DNA from: Bacilli bacterium
GTDB lineage: Bacteria; Bacillota_I; Bacilli_A; ML615J-28; CAG-698
DNA length: 5,899 nucleotides
NCBI GenBank assembly: GCA_016296945.1
Contig: JAEDHQ010000083.1
Location: 1-5,899 of the forward strand
Direction of reading: 5' to 3'
Under the pieces are notes generated by a model that was not told the DNA's origin, made no database searches, and saw only the letters and a program-made list of their open reading frames with translations. Of this stretch, positions 5,082 to 5,899 are shown in pieces (within the stretch, counting starts at the first letter, position 1; the number at the start of each line of letters is the position of its first letter). Made by a program: the position numbers and the translations under genes.

Positions 5082-5899
5082 ATGCAAACAAATGTAGACG
5101 TAAAAAAAATCTCGACAGAATCGAGAAATCAAAATACAAAAAATATTGATTTATTAACAACCAAAGAAATGTTACAAAAAATTAATGATGAAGATAAAAC
5201 TGTAGCATATGCGGTTGAAAAAGCAATTGATAATATCGCAAAAGTTGTAGATAAAGTTGTTGAACAAATCGAAAATGGTGGTAGATTAATTTACATAGGA
5301 GCTGGAACAAGTGGTAGACTCGGTGTTTTAGATGCAGCTGAATGCCCACCAACATATGGAGTAAGCACTGATACAGTTATTGGTTTAATGGCTGGAGGAA
5401 TGAAAGCAACAACATTTGCGGTTGAGGGTGCCGAAGATAGAAAAGACTTAGCAGTTCAAGATTTAGAAAATGTTAAATTAACTAAGAATGATGTTGTGAT
5501 TGGTATTGCAGCAAGCGGTAGAACCCCATATGTTATTGGCGGAATTGAATATGCGAAAAAGGTTGGAGCCTTTACTTCATGTATTACAACTAGTGCGGGG
5601 AGTATTCTTGCAAGTATGGTAGATGTGCCAATTGAAGCGGTAACCGGTGCTGAAGTAATTAATGGATCAACAAGAATGAAATCAGGTACTGCCCAAAAAC
5701 TTATATGTAATATGATTAGTACCACTACATTTATTAAACTTGGTAAAGTATATGAAAATATGATGATAGACCTTCAAGCTACTAATGAAAAACTAGTTGC
5801 TAGAGCTCTTAATATTATTGTAGAATTAACAGGTTATACAAAAGAAGAGGCAAACGATAAATTAAATGAATATAAAACTGTAAAAAAAGTATTAATCAA
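5082..5899 (+). CDS. murQ: MurQ N-acetylmuramic acid 6-phosphate etherase, truncated by window edge
   Basis: MurQ removes the D-lactyl ether from MurNAc-6-phosphate, giving GlcNAc-6-phosphate and D-lactate. It is the point where all routes in this operon meet. The 272 complete codons visible (MQTNVDVKKISTESRN...) cover about nine tenths of the family length (298 in E. coli), and the frame is still open at the edge. The SIS domain is clear: IYIGAGTSGRLG (70-81) binds the sugar phosphate, followed by LDAAECPPTYG (83-93), VEGAEDRKDLA (114-124), GIAASGRTPYV and GAEVINGSTRMKSGTAQK. E87 and E118 align with the catalytic pair E83 and E114 of E. coli MurQ. ATG 5082 follows AGAGG (5068-5072) with a 9-base gap, and the preceding stop is 1 base away, so tight coupling to anmK is expected. 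A 6-bp inverted repeat lies 26 bases into the gene (5110-5126) but is probably incidental. Confidence 0.96.
   Translation, partial: MQTNVDVKKISTESRNQNTKNIDLLTTKEMLQKINDEDKTVAYAVEKAIDNIAKVVDKVVEQIENGGRLIYIGAGTSGRLGVLDAAECPPTYGVSTDTVIGLMAGGMKATTFAVEGAEDRKDLAVQDLENVKLTKNDVVIGIAASGRTPYVIGGIEYAKKVGAFTSCITTSAGSILASMVDVPIEAVTGAEVINGSTRMKSGTAQKLICNMISTTTFIKLGKVYENMMIDLQATNEKLVARALNIIVELTGYTKEEANDKLNEYKTVKKVLI

Noticed and set aside
5110..5126. Hairpin TCTCGA-CAGAA-TCGAGA early in murQ
   Set aside because: A perfect but short 6-bp stem. It encodes the conserved STES-R segment and has no terminator T run, so a regulatory role is not supported.
5456..5725. 89-codon open frame on the - strand opposite murQ
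   Set aside because: Antisense to the SIS domain of MurQ. The hydrophobic product is the expected mirror of that sequence.
165..5899. Mobile element, CRISPR array, tRNA or phage genes
   Set aside because: I found no transposase or integrase motifs, terminal repeats, spaced direct repeats or tRNA-like cloverleaf. The region is densely filled with metabolic genes of uniform composition.

Overview
The window is an AT-rich stretch (roughly 30% G+C by eye) from a low-GC bacterium of the Bacillota/Mycoplasmatota type. The reading frames are full length with UGA as stop. Tryptophan is UGG, and the five visible stops of the main gene run are UAA or UAG. This argues against Mycoplasma/Spiroplasma (UGA = Trp) and fits Acholeplasma/Izemoplasma/Haloplasma-like lineages, Erysipelotrichia, Bacilli or Clostridia. 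The ribosome binding sites (GGAGGA, AGGTGAT, AGAGG) match the usual Gram-positive anti-Shine-Dalgarno sequence. The genus cannot be named from this sequence.

Layout: bases 1-55 are the last 17 codons of an upstream gene. Bases 56-164 are a compact control region: an intrinsic terminator (68-98), a promoter whose -35 box lies inside the terminator hairpin (85-113), and a perfect 22-bp palindrome in the leader (128-149). From 165 to the right edge, six same-strand genes are packed as one apparent operon. They are a YesL/DUF624-like membrane protein (165-836), NamZ exo-N-acetylmuramidase (829-1977), MupG 6-phospho-N-acetylmuramidase (1988-3031), a BadF/MurK-type amino-sugar kinase (3024-3944), AnmK anhydro-MurNAc kinase (3953-5080) and MurQ MurNAc-6-phosphate etherase (5082 to beyond the edge). 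Junctions are 8-nt overlaps or gaps of 1-10 nt, with no internal terminator seen.

Together the genes form a peptidoglycan amino-sugar salvage module. Three routes converge on MurNAc-6-phosphate: (a) NamZ frees MurNAc, which the MurK-type kinase phosphorylates; (b) MupG splits MurNAc-6P-GlcNAc; (c) AnmK hydrolyses and phosphorylates 1,6-anhydro-MurNAc. MurQ then removes the lactyl ether to give GlcNAc-6-phosphate and D-lactate. The main oddities are a NamZ with no signal peptide, AnmK in a low-GC Gram-positive-type genome, a kinase that departs from the family's usual GDEGSG motif, and no MurP/MurR/NagZ in view. I see an unusual combination of known families rather than a wholly new system.
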